Source: Bacillota bacterium (GTDB lineage Bacteria; Bacillota; Clostridia; Tissierellales; Sedimentibacteraceae). From it: a stretch of 21,571 nucleotides of DNA. Of this stretch, positions 1-7,358 are shown in pieces. The notes under the pieces are model-generated. The model saw only the letters and a program-made list of their open reading frames with translations. It was not told the DNA's origin and did not search any database. Position numbers and translations under genes: made by a program. Numbering within the stretch: the first letter of the stretch is position 1; each line of letters begins with the position of its first letter. The stretch is taken from contig JAEXUD010000053.1 of assembly GCA_023453025.1 (NCBI GenBank), positions 1 to 21,571 on the forward strand. Direction: 5' to 3'.

Positions 1-3
1 TTC

Positions 4-131
4 GGACACGAATAATTCTAAAGTTCATTGCGACTAAAAATCCTACAGCTTGCAAACTCGCTGACACTCAAACAGTGCAAGCTGCTTAACGGATTTTCAG
101 CCTCCACTCGTTAAGAATTATAGTCGTGTCC
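4..131. repeat. 128-bp nested palindromic element (possible dispersed hairpin repeat)
   Basis: Four sets of complementary arms are nested around one centre. GGACACGA (4-11) pairs with TCGTGTCC (124-131), and ATAATTCT (12-19) with AGAATTAT (114-121), giving a 16-bp outer stem interrupted only by a 2-nt bulge at 122-123. AAAATCC (37-43) pairs with GGATTTT (91-97). CAGCTTGCA (46-54) pairs with TGCAAGCTG (76-84). The loop holds a further small alternative hairpin (CACT 65-68 with AGTG 74-77). No convincing ORF lies inside. It lacks the terminal T-run of a simple terminator. It looks like a non-autonomous palindromic repeat of the kind scattered between genes in Clostridia, but copy number cannot be judged from one copy. 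It sits at the window edge, so a longer element or a link to an upstream gene cannot be excluded. Confidence 0.65.
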
Positions 132-213
132 TGCAAATGTTAGCTACATATTTTTCTTATTTTTCTTAAGTTTTATGATAGTAAATTGTTTCATTTTGTT
201 AATAGTTTTTTTA

Positions 214-242
214 TTGACATGAGCGTAATATTAGTGTACTAT
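214..242 (+). promoter_or_regulatory. Sigma-A type promoter of the gntR-ABC operon
   Basis: The -35 box is TTGACA (214-219), followed by a 17-bp spacer and the -10 box TACTAT (237-242). Transcription would start near 249, giving a leader of about 38 nt before the gntR start at 287. The stretch from 132 to 213 is AT-rich and holds nothing else recognisable. Confidence 0.75.
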
Positions 243-258
243 TTTACTATGATACTAA
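231..258. promoter_or_regulatory. Probable GntR (YtrA-type) operator
   Basis: This is an imperfect palindrome: TTAGTGTACTA (231-241) against TATGATACTAA (248-258), 8 of 11 positions complementary, centred about 245. Flanking AGCGT (222-226) and ACGCT (260-264) extend the symmetry. It covers the -10 box and the probable start site, which is the expected place for a repressor site. YtrA-subfamily repressors commonly bind palindromes in their own promoters, so autoregulation by the product of the first gene is inferred. Confidence 0.55.
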
Positions 259-286
259 TACGCTAATACAACCGAGGAGGTGAATT

Positions 287-658
287 ATGGAATTTAACAA
301 TAATATACCAATATATATACAAGTTATGGAAAGAATTAAACAGGATATAGTAACCGGTAAACTAAAGCCCGGCGATAAAGTACCTTCTTCAAGGGACTAT
401 TCAAACCAGCTGGGAATTAATTTCAATACTGTTGCAAGAGTTTATAAGGAGATGGAAATGGAAGAAATATTATTTACGAAAAGAGGCTTGGGAACATATA
501 TTACAGAAGTACCAAATAGGATTGACAGCATGAGATATGAAATGGCAAAAAAACAAATAGAAACATTTATAAGAGGCATGAAGCAGATAGGATACTCAAA
601 GGAAGAAATGATTAGATTGATAGAAAATGAAGATGATTATAAGGAAAGGGTTGAATAA
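287..658 (+). CDS. GntR-family transcriptional regulator, YtrA-like subfamily
   Basis: A 123-residue DNA-binding repressor-type protein. Residues about 8-76 form the GntR winged helix: it opens PIYIQVMERIKQDIVTGKLK, continues with PGDKVPSSRDYSNQLGINFN and ends in the wing RGLGTYI. Only about 45 residues follow (two short helices), which is the short dimerisation tail typical of YtrA-type regulators rather than the larger FadR, HutC or MocR types. The start is fixed by AGGAGGTG at 275-282 just upstream. It is the first gene of a four-gene operon and is followed 2 nt later by an ABC ATPase, the usual partner of YtrA regulators. A palindrome over its promoter suggests autorepression. The inducer is unknown; cell-wall antibiotics are the known cue for some relatives. 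Confidence 0.88.
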   Translation: MEFNNNIPIYIQVMERIKQDIVTGKLKPGDKVPSSRDYSNQLGINFNTVARVYKEMEMEEILFTKRGLGTYITEVPNRIDSMRYEMAKKQIETFIRGMKQIGYSKEEMIRLIENEDDYKERVE

Positions 659-660
659 TA

Positions 661-1359
661 ATGGAATTATTAAAGATAGAAAATTTAAATAAAAAATATT
701 ATAACAAAACAGCTATAAATAACATCGATTTGACTTTGGAGCAAGGTAAAATCTACGGATTATTAGGCCCTAACGGAAGTGGAAAAACCACGCTGATGAA
801 GGTTATAGCCGGCCTTCACAAACAAACATCAGGCAATGTTTTATTAAACAATGAACCGCTTTCATATAAATCAAAAGCAAATCTATCTTATATGCCTACA
901 GAAAATTTTCTGTATGATTCTTTTAAGGTCAAGGATGCAGTTCAATTTTATGCAGACATGTATGAGGACTTTCAAAAGGAAAATGCATTTAACCTGCTTA
1001 AAGAAATTAACGTTGACACTGAATTCAGAATATCGAAGCTGTCCTCCGGATTGGTGGGAAAGCTAAAGGTTGCTCTTGCTTTATCCAGAAACGTAAATTT
1101 GTATATGCTGGATGAGCCGTTAAATGGTGTTGATGTATTGTCAAGAGACGTCATTATGGATTTAATAACAAGATCCTACAGTGAAAACAAGACAATAATA
1201 ATATCAACACATTTAGTCAGCGAAATAGAAAAAATACTTGATTCGGTCATATTTTTAAAGGACGGAAATATAGCCTTGAACGGTAATGCAGAGGAATTGA
1301 GATTATCCCACGGAACATCCATTGAAGGAATCTACAAGGAGGTATTTAAGAATGCTTAA
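661..1359 (+). CDS. ABC transporter ATP-binding protein
   Basis: A 232-residue cytoplasmic ATPase that would power the membrane protein encoded next. Visible motifs are Walker A GPNGSGKTT (36-44), an ABC signature LSSG at 127-130, Walker B LYMLDEP (147-153, catalytic Glu152), a D-loop near 154-160 and the switch histidine at 184 (STH). The Q-loop region reads YMPTENFLY (78-86) and has no glutamine at the usual place, a deviation also found in some two-subunit exporters of this type. Length is typical of a stand-alone nucleotide-binding subunit. It starts 2 nt after the gntR stop, and its end overlaps the start of the permease gene by 8 nt, so the three are translationally coupled. The substrate is not known. 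Confidence 0.9.
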   Translation: MELLKIENLNKKYYNKTAINNIDLTLEQGKIYGLLGPNGSGKTTLMKVIAGLHKQTSGNVLLNNEPLSYKSKANLSYMPTENFLYDSFKVKDAVQFYADMYEDFQKENAFNLLKEINVDTEFRISKLSSGLVGKLKVALALSRNVNLYMLDEPLNGVDVLSRDVIMDLITRSYSENKTIIISTHLVSEIEKILDSVIFLKDGNIALNGNAEELRLSHGTSIEGIYKEVFKNA

Positions 1360-2119
1360 ATTAATCAAATATGAATTTATAAAAAAATACAAATTAGCGA
1401 TTATTACATTAATTATATCTGTTTTATTGAATCTAATGCTAATTACAAAGGGATTAGCAGGCAGTTCAATGTTTCTGGCACTTTTCCCTATTGTTATAGC
1501 TGTTGTATACATTGGTGATATTATTAAAATGTACAGTGATGACTTAAATAAAAAATCAGGATATATGCTGTTTATGACTTCAAACAGCGGTTATGAAATA
1601 GTTGTTTCAAAGCTTATTACTGCTGTCATTGAAGGCTTGGCAATACTACTTTTGTATTTTATATTTGTCCTTATTAACGGAACCTATATAATGTATATAT
1701 CCGGAGCCCACATAAATCTCAATGAAATATTTGCTTCTGTAAATAATTTGCTGTCAGGCAGCTTTGGATTTAACTTAGGTCATATGTTTATGTTCTTGCT
1801 TACTGCTCTGTTATTCTTAATAAGCTTTATAACTACAGTATATACTGCAATGACTATTAGAAAAAGCATATTTTCAGAAATTAAATTTGGAGGAGCACTG
1901 AGCTTTATAATATTCATCTTGCTGAACTGGGCACTCGGTAAAATATCAACTGAATTTTATGATATTTTATCACCTTACTATGGTTCATTTTCAGCCTCAC
2001 GACCTACTGCAACAGAATTAATATATATGTTGCTGCCTGTGAATATATTTTCAATAATACAAAGCTCAATATTAACTCTTTGTTCAGGCTTTCTTTTAGA
2101 AAAGAAAATAAATTTATAG
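1352..2119 (+). CDS. ABC transporter membrane subunit (ABC-2-like permease)
   Basis: A 255-residue integral membrane protein. The ATG at 1352 is chosen because AAGGAGGT (1336-1343) lies 8 nt before it; an in-frame TTG at 1322 has no such site. The N-terminus MLKLIKYEFIKKYK is the short amphipathic lead-in typical of ABC-2 permeases. About six hydrophobic stretches can be read (near residues 15-35, 40-62, 85-112, 140-168, 180-200 and 222-250), with a polar insert between the third and fourth. Overlap with the ATPase gene and the lack of another membrane gene suggest that it dimerises and forms the exporter with the preceding ATPase. The substrate (lipid, peptide or antibiotic) is not deducible. 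Confidence 0.82.
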   Translation: MLKLIKYEFIKKYKLAIITLIISVLLNLMLITKGLAGSSMFLALFPIVIAVVYIGDIIKMYSDDLNKKSGYMLFMTSNSGYEIVVSKLITAVIEGLAILLLYFIFVLINGTYIMYISGAHINLNEIFASVNNLLSGSFGFNLGHMFMFLLTALLFLISFITTVYTAMTIRKSIFSEIKFGGALSFIIFILLNWALGKISTEFYDILSPYYGSFSASRPTATELIYMLLPVNIFSIIQSSILTLCSGFLLEKKINL

Positions 2120-2141
2120 AAAATAATTATAGGAGTTAACT

Positions 2142-2993
2142 ATGAAAAAAATTAAGGCTTTAATATTAATAGTATTAGCAGTACTTTTACTAAACGGCTG
2201 CGCTTCAATTAATGAAGTTGACGAAGATAAGGTTAAGGATGTAACTGACAAAATTACAGAAGCAATTATTGACTCGGTTGGAAAAGAAAAAGCAGAAAGA
2301 CAAGAATCTCACACTATAAATGCTGAGGATTTTGATACTTTAAAAATTAGCAGCTCTGTTGGAGATATAACTATTTCTTCTCATGATTCGCCAGATGCGG
2401 TCATAAATCTAAATATTGCTGCACATACCGGTTCCAAGGAAAAGTCAGAGCAGTTGATTGAAGAATTCATCTACTCTGTTGAAGAAAATATGAATTCTAT
2501 CAATATTGACACTGCATTTAAGAAATTAAATATGGACGACAATAATGTATCAACAGATTTATCGATAAATGTTCCAAAAAATATTGAAAATATCATTATT
2601 TCCTTAAATGTGGGTGATGTACACATCAAAAACATAAATGGAAACTATGAAATTGAAAATAATGTAGGAGATATCAGCATAGAAAATTCAGCTGCTTCTT
2701 ACAATATAAAAACCAATGTCGGAGAGATTAATTTAACCGATGCCGCAGCAGTTAATAATTCTGAATTTATCACAAATACAGGGGATATAAAAATTTCTTT
2801 GAATGATATAACAAATGCAGCCAAAATTAAAGCTGCTGCAGATGTTGGTGACATAGGCATTTCTATTCCTGATGATTCAAGCTATGAAGCAGTTATAAAT
2901 GAATTTATGGAAAAGGAAAGAACCGAATCCAACAAGGATAAGCAAACAAAAATTGAAATAAAAACAGGTGTTGGAAGCATAACCTTTAACTAA
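2142..2993 (+). CDS. DUF4097-like beta-repeat lipoprotein
   Basis: A 283-residue exported lipoprotein. The signal peptide MKKIKALILIVLAVLLLNGC ends in a lipobox with the lipidated cysteine at residue 20. After a charged linker (about 25-58) the rest is built from repeated short beta segments carrying V/T-G-D/E/S-hydrophobic turns. They begin at residues 73 (VGDI), 157 (VGDV), 175 (VGDI), 193 (VGEI), 213 (TGDI), 235 (VGDI) and 277 (VGSI), with 18-22 residue spacing in the middle. That is the stacked beta-helix pattern of the DUF4097 / putative adhesin family. It begins 22 nt after the permease stop behind AGGAG and is the last gene before a terminator, so it should be expressed with the ABC transporter. 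No enzyme motif is visible. It may sense envelope state or act as an extracytoplasmic partner of the transporter; this is inference. Confidence 0.82.
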   Translation: MKKIKALILIVLAVLLLNGCASINEVDEDKVKDVTDKITEAIIDSVGKEKAERQESHTINAEDFDTLKISSSVGDITISSHDSPDAVINLNIAAHTGSKEKSEQLIEEFIYSVEENMNSINIDTAFKKLNMDDNNVSTDLSINVPKNIENIIISLNVGDVHIKNINGNYEIENNVGDISIENSAASYNIKTNVGEINLTDAAAVNNSEFITNTGDIKISLNDITNAAKIKAAADVGDIGISIPDDSSYEAVINEFMEKERTESNKDKQTKIEIKTGVGSITFN

Positions 2994-3016
2994 TATGAAT
3001 ATTTTTGTGTATAATA

Positions 3017-3042
3017 AAAGATATCGAAAGGTATCTTTTTTT
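3017..3042 (+). terminator. Intrinsic terminator of the gntR-ABC-DUF4097 operon
   Basis: AAAGATA (3017-3023) pairs with TATCTTT (3032-3038), extended by T-G and C-G pairs, closing a GAAA tetraloop (3026-3029). An uninterrupted T-run follows to 3042. It starts 24 nt after the last stop of the operon and isolates it from the glycogen genes. Confidence 0.85.
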
Positions 3043-3051
3043 ACATTATTC

Positions 3052-3082
3052 TTGTTTCGTTTTGATAATATAATGGTATAAT
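3052..3082 (+). promoter_or_regulatory. Candidate promoter of the glycogen operon
   Basis: An extended -10 element TGGTATAAT (3074-3082) is present. The -35 is poor: TTGTTT at 3052-3057 with an over-long 19-bp spacer. A second TATAAT overlaps at 3082-3087 without a better -35. The TGn extension makes 3077-3082 the best choice. The leader to glgB (about 80 nt, 3090-3168) is AT-rich with no hairpin or operator recognised. Confidence 0.45.
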
Positions 3083-3168
3083 ATAATTGATATACATTTC
3101 TTTACTTTATTAATAACTTATTTCAAAGTACAATTAATATATACAATTCTTTTTTTAATGGAGTGTCT

Positions 3169-5088
3169 ATGGAAAAAAATAATGAACTTCCAATTTATTT
3201 ATTTCATCAAGGTACAAATTATTATTCATACAAATTATTAGGTGCACACAAGGATATAAATAATTCAGGAACAGTTTTCAGAGTTTGGGCGCCAGAGGCA
3301 AAAAATATACATGTGGTCGCCAATTTCAATGGTTGGCAAAAGAACTCAGACTTTGCAATGGAAAAAATAAAGGGCAGCGGTATATGGGAGAAGCATATTC
3401 CATTAATTAACAGCGGAGAATTGTACAAATATCTTGTCACCACAAAAAGCAACGAAGAAATATATAAATCTGATCCCTTTGCATTTTCATCACAGACAAA
3501 GAATGAAACTGCATCCATTGTTTATGATATTAATAAATACATGTGGAGAGATGCAAACTGGCAAAGCTATAAAAAATCCATAAATTTGTATGAACTACCC
3601 ATAAATATTTATGAGCTCAATCTTACTTCATGGAGGAGAAAGATAGATGGCAGCCTTTATACATACAGGGAAATCGCACCCTTTTTGATAGCGCATATAA
3701 AAAAACATAGCTATACTCATATTGAACTGATGCCGGTAATGGAGCATCCCTTCGACGGTTCATGGGGGTATCAGATTTCAGGATATTATGCCCCTACAAA
3801 ACGTCTTGGAGAACCTGATGATTTAAAATATTTTATAGATGAATGTCACCTGAATGGCATAGGTGTAATCTTTGATTGGGTTCCTGCTCATTTTCCCAAG
3901 GATGCTCACGGCTTGTACATGTTTGACGGAAGTTATCTCTATGAATACAATGAGGCTTGGCTTAGAGAAAACATCGGCTGGGGCACCCATAAATTCAATT
4001 TCGGAAAATCAGAAGTCCAATCATTTTTAATTTCAAATGCAATATTCTGGTTGGAAGAATATCATGTTGACGGGCTGAGAGTTGATGCGGTCAGCTCAAT
4101 GCTTTATTTGGATTATGACAAAAAAAAGGGCGAATGGAATCCTAATATATACGGCGGCAATGAAAACCTTGAAGCGATAGCTTTTTTAAAAAAGCTCAAC
4201 GAGACGGTCTTCAAGCTTCATCCTAATACCATGATGATTGCAGAGGAATCAACCGCATGGCCTATGGTTACCAAGCCGGTATACCTGGGGGGGCTTGGAT
4301 TTAATTTTAAATGGAATATGGGTTGGATGAACGATATTCTGGAGTACATGGAAACTGATTCATTTTTCAGAAAGTACAAGCATAAAAATATTACTTTTTC
4401 ATTGCATTATGCCTTCAGTGAAAATTTCATCCTACCCTTGTCACATGACGAGGTTGTACATGGGAAAAAGTCAATTTTAGATAAAATGCCTGGATCTTAT
4501 GAAGAAAAATTTGCAAATGTCAGAGCACTTCTTGGATTTATGACTGCTCATCCCGGAAAAAAACTCAACTTCATGGGATACGAGGTCGGTCAGTTCACAG
4601 AGTGGAATCATGACAAAGAAATTGAATGGTTTCTGATAAACTATGAATATCATAAAAAACTGAACATATATATTAAAGTCTTAAATGAATTTTATCTGAA
4701 TAATTCTGAGCTATGGGAAATAGATTATTCCTGGGACGGTTTTAAATGGATTTCCAATGATGATTATGAGCAAAATATAATATCATTTAAAAGAATCAAT
4801 AAAAATAAAGATGAATTGGTTGTAGTTGTTAATTTTTCTCCTGTTGAAAGAAAAAATTATTTAATAGGTGCCTCAGAAGGAACTTATGCAGAAGTTTTTA
4901 ACTCCAATGATGCGGAATTTGGGGGAACAGGTTCTGGAAACAGCAGCAGGATATTAACATCAAAGGGAAATTTACATGGTTATGACTCTTATATATCCTT
5001 GACCGTACCTCCTCTGTCAGTAATTTTTTTAAAAAAAGATAAAATGCAAAATATGAAAATGGGAGGTAGAGTATATGAAATTATCTAA
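3169..5088 (+). CDS. glgB: 1,4-alpha-glucan branching enzyme (GH13)
   Basis: A 639-residue cytoplasmic enzyme that cuts alpha-1,4 chains and rejoins them as alpha-1,6 branches during glycogen synthesis. It has an N-terminal CBM48-like domain (about 25-120, with TVFRVWAPEAKNIHVV), the GH13 barrel and a C-terminal beta domain. Catalytic signatures are GLRVDAVSSM (nucleophile Asp306), MIAEESTAWP (acid/base Glu359) and LPLSHDEVVHGK (Asp427); FDWVPAHFP is conserved region I. The ATG at 3169 has GGAG 5 nt upstream, so it is preferred over the GTG at 3163. Length matches the bacterial family. It is first in a gene string whose next gene, glgC, overlaps its last 14 nt; the Shine-Dalgarno of glgC lies inside this coding sequence. 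Confidence 0.95.
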   Translation: MEKNNELPIYLFHQGTNYYSYKLLGAHKDINNSGTVFRVWAPEAKNIHVVANFNGWQKNSDFAMEKIKGSGIWEKHIPLINSGELYKYLVTTKSNEEIYKSDPFAFSSQTKNETASIVYDINKYMWRDANWQSYKKSINLYELPINIYELNLTSWRRKIDGSLYTYREIAPFLIAHIKKHSYTHIELMPVMEHPFDGSWGYQISGYYAPTKRLGEPDDLKYFIDECHLNGIGVIFDWVPAHFPKDAHGLYMFDGSYLYEYNEAWLRENIGWGTHKFNFGKSEVQSFLISNAIFWLEEYHVDGLRVDAVSSMLYLDYDKKKGEWNPNIYGGNENLEAIAFLKKLNETVFKLHPNTMMIAEESTAWPMVTKPVYLGGLGFNFKWNMGWMNDILEYMETDSFFRKYKHKNITFSLHYAFSENFILPLSHDEVVHGKKSILDKMPGSYEEKFANVRALLGFMTAHPGKKLNFMGYEVGQFTEWNHDKEIEWFLINYEYHKKLNIYIKVLNEFYLNNSELWEIDYSWDGFKWISNDDYEQNIISFKRINKNKDELVVVVNFSPVERKNYLIGASEGTYAEVFNSNDAEFGGTGSGNSSRILTSKGNLHGYDSYISLTVPPLSVIFLKKDKMQNMKMGGRVYEII

Positions 5089-6229
5089 AAAAGAGTGCGT
5101 TGTCATGCTGCTTGCAGGCGGGCAGGGAAGCAGGCTGGGCGCACTTACAACAAAAATTGCAAAACCATCAGTGCCCTTTGGAGGCAAGTACAGAATTATC
5201 GACTTTCCTTTATCAAATTGCGTTAATTCAGGACTCGACACTATTGGAGTTTTAACACAATATCAGCCGCTTATCTTAAATTCTTACATCGGAGACGGCA
5301 AATCATGGGACTTAGACAGAATGAACGGCGGCATTCAAATACTTCCGCCTTATCAGAGAGTAGGTGACTCCGAATGGTATTCCGGTACAGCAAATGCTAT
5401 TTATCAAAATATAGATTTTATTAACCAGTATGACCCTGAATATGTGCTGGTATTATCCGGTGATCATATTTATAAAATGGATTATTCTTTGATGATAAAG
5501 TATCATAAAGAAAAAAATGCCGACTGTACAATTTCCGTGATTGATGTTCCGATTAAGGAAGCCTCCAGATTTGGGATATTAAGCTCTGATGATGAAGGCA
5601 GAATAATTGATTTTGAGGAAAAACCCAGAAAACCAAAAAGCACCAAGGCTTCCATGGGAATTTACGTATTCAGCTGGGATAAGCTTAAAGAATACTTGGA
5701 AATTGATGATAAGAACGAAAAATCATCAAAGGATTTTGGTAAAGATGTAATACCGCTTATGTTAAATTCTGATGAGAAGATGTATTCATACGAATTTAAG
5801 GGCTACTGGAAGGATGTCGGAACAATTGATTCCTTGTGGCAGGCAAATATGGATATATTGGGAGACAGCGGCTTTGATTTATCAGGAGACTGGATAATTT
5901 ATTCAAGACATGCTGAAAGGCCTCCGCAATATATCAGCGGTAAATCAAGCGTAAAAAATTCCATCGTATCTGAAGGCGCAGTTATATTTGGCTCTGTAGA
6001 AAACTCAATAATTTTTTCAGGAGTTAAAATAGGTGAAAATGCCGTAGTAAAGGATTCAGTAATCATGGCTGATGTTCAAATAAAGGATAATTCTATTATA
6101 AATTATGCAATTATTGATGAAGCCGTTGTAATAGGTGCCAATCTTAAGGTCGGTACACCAAGAGATAAAAATCTGGGTATTACAGTAATACCCAGAGAAA
6201 GTATAATTAACAGCATGCAGGAGGTGTAA
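5075..6229 (+). CDS. glgC: Glucose-1-phosphate adenylyltransferase, catalytic subunit
   Basis: A 384-residue enzyme making ADP-glucose from glucose-1-phosphate and ATP, the committed step of glycogen synthesis. The nucleotidyltransferase fold covers about 1-260 with GGQGSRL (15-21), KPSVPFGGKYR (30-40), GTANAIY (104-110), SGDHIY (128-133), FEEKP (180-184; Lys183 should bind glucose-1-phosphate) and GYWKDVGT (243-250). From about 290 hexapeptide repeats form the left-handed beta-helix. GGAGG at 5062-5066 sets the start. The gene overlaps glgB by 14 nt and is separated from glgD by 1 nt, implying coupled translation of the pair. Confidence 0.96.
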   Translation: MKLSKKECVVMLLAGGQGSRLGALTTKIAKPSVPFGGKYRIIDFPLSNCVNSGLDTIGVLTQYQPLILNSYIGDGKSWDLDRMNGGIQILPPYQRVGDSEWYSGTANAIYQNIDFINQYDPEYVLVLSGDHIYKMDYSLMIKYHKEKNADCTISVIDVPIKEASRFGILSSDDEGRIIDFEEKPRKPKSTKASMGIYVFSWDKLKEYLEIDDKNEKSSKDFGKDVIPLMLNSDEKMYSYEFKGYWKDVGTIDSLWQANMDILGDSGFDLSGDWIIYSRHAERPPQYISGKSSVKNSIVSEGAVIFGSVENSIIFSGVKIGENAVVKDSVIMADVQIKDNSIINYAIIDEAVVIGANLKVGTPRDKNLGITVIPRESIINSMQEV

Positions 6230-6230
6230 T

Positions 6231-7349
6231 ATGAATGCTTTAGGAATTATATTTTCAGACATGCAGGATTGGAGTATGACAGAACTTGCTTCACATCGAT
6301 CATTAGCTGCCATACCGTTTGGCGGAAGATACAGGCTTGTTGATTTCACCTTGTCGAATATGGTGAATACCGGAATCAACAAGGTGTGCATCATTACCAG
6401 GAGCAACTACAGATCCCTGATGGAGCATGTAGGCTCCGGGAAGGATTGGGATTTATCAAGAAAAAAAGGAGGTATCCTCATTTTTCCTCCATATGCTATA
6501 GGCGAAAATCACGGCCTGTTTCATGGCAGGCTGGATGCTTTAAAAAGAGTATTGGATTACATATCCTCTTCAAAGGAAAAATATGTTGTAATGTCAGATT
6601 GTGATATGATATATAATATAAATTACAAGGACGTAATAAAATACCATGAAGAAAAAAACTCTGACATCACTGCTGTCTATATTAAGACCAATGTGGATAA
6701 AAACAGTTCTATTCATAAAATCATATACGAATTTGATGATGACGGAAGGGCTGATGATATATTAGTATACCCTGTTACAAAAGGTGAACACAATGTAGGG
6801 TTAAATACCTGGGTAATGAACAAAGATTTCCTGGAATCCATTATTTACGATGCCATAGCAAGAAATTACAAGGATTTCAGCTACGATGTCCTGGCTAAGA
6901 AGGTGCATTCATTGAGAATTTTTGGTTATGAGTACAATGGATACTTCGCTCATATAGATTCTCTGCAAAGTTATTATGACAACAGTCTTGGGCTTTTGAA
7001 AAAGGAAAATTTACAGAGTTTATTTTATTCCGCTACGGGTCCTATATATACAAAGACAAAGGATTCAACCCCGACTAAATACTGCAAGGAAGCCAGTGTG
7101 AAAAATTCACTTATAGCAAGCGGCTGTATAATTGAGGGAACAGTTGAAAACAGCATAATATTCAGAGGAGTAAAAATCGGTAAAAATGCAGTGGTGAAAA
7201 ATTCAATAATCATGCAGCATGGAATCATAGGAGATAATGCAAGACTTGATGCAATTATAACGGATACATATGCTCAGGTAACAAATGACAGGGTATTGCT
7301 TGGATATTCCAATTGTCCGTTTTTCTTAAAAAAATATTCAGTAGTATAG
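6231..7349 (+). CDS. glgD: GlgD, non-catalytic partner of ADP-glucose pyrophosphorylase
   Basis: A 372-residue paralogue of the preceding GlgC. It keeps the fold (AIPFGGRYRLVDFTLSNMVN at 27-46, a hexapeptide beta-helix from about 275). It has lost the residues that matter for catalysis: the GGxGxRL loop is replaced by SDMQDWSMTELASHR (9-23), SGDHIY has become SDCDMIY (122-128), and no FEEKP motif is found. In Bacillus and related bacteria GlgD is the regulatory subunit that raises GlgC activity in a heteromer; that role is taken from the family. AGGAGGTG at 6219-6226, inside the end of glgC, drives its start. Confidence 0.93.
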   Translation: MNALGIIFSDMQDWSMTELASHRSLAAIPFGGRYRLVDFTLSNMVNTGINKVCIITRSNYRSLMEHVGSGKDWDLSRKKGGILIFPPYAIGENHGLFHGRLDALKRVLDYISSSKEKYVVMSDCDMIYNINYKDVIKYHEEKNSDITAVYIKTNVDKNSSIHKIIYEFDDDGRADDILVYPVTKGEHNVGLNTWVMNKDFLESIIYDAIARNYKDFSYDVLAKKVHSLRIFGYEYNGYFAHIDSLQSYYDNSLGLLKKENLQSLFYSATGPIYTKTKDSTPTKYCKEASVKNSLIASGCIIEGTVENSIIFRGVKIGKNAVVKNSIIMQHGIIGDNARLDAIITDTYAQVTNDRVLLGYSNCPFFLKKYSVV

Positions 7350-7358
7350 GAGTATAAT

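Noticed and set aside
1322..1351. TTG start 30 nt upstream for the ABC permease
   Set aside because: No ribosome site precedes the TTG, while AAGGAGGT is correctly placed for the ATG at 1352 and the 10 extra residues are charged and atypical for the N-terminus.
3163..3168. GTG start two codons upstream for glgB
   Set aside because: It overlaps the GGAG ribosome site; the ATG at 3169 has the proper 5-nt spacing.
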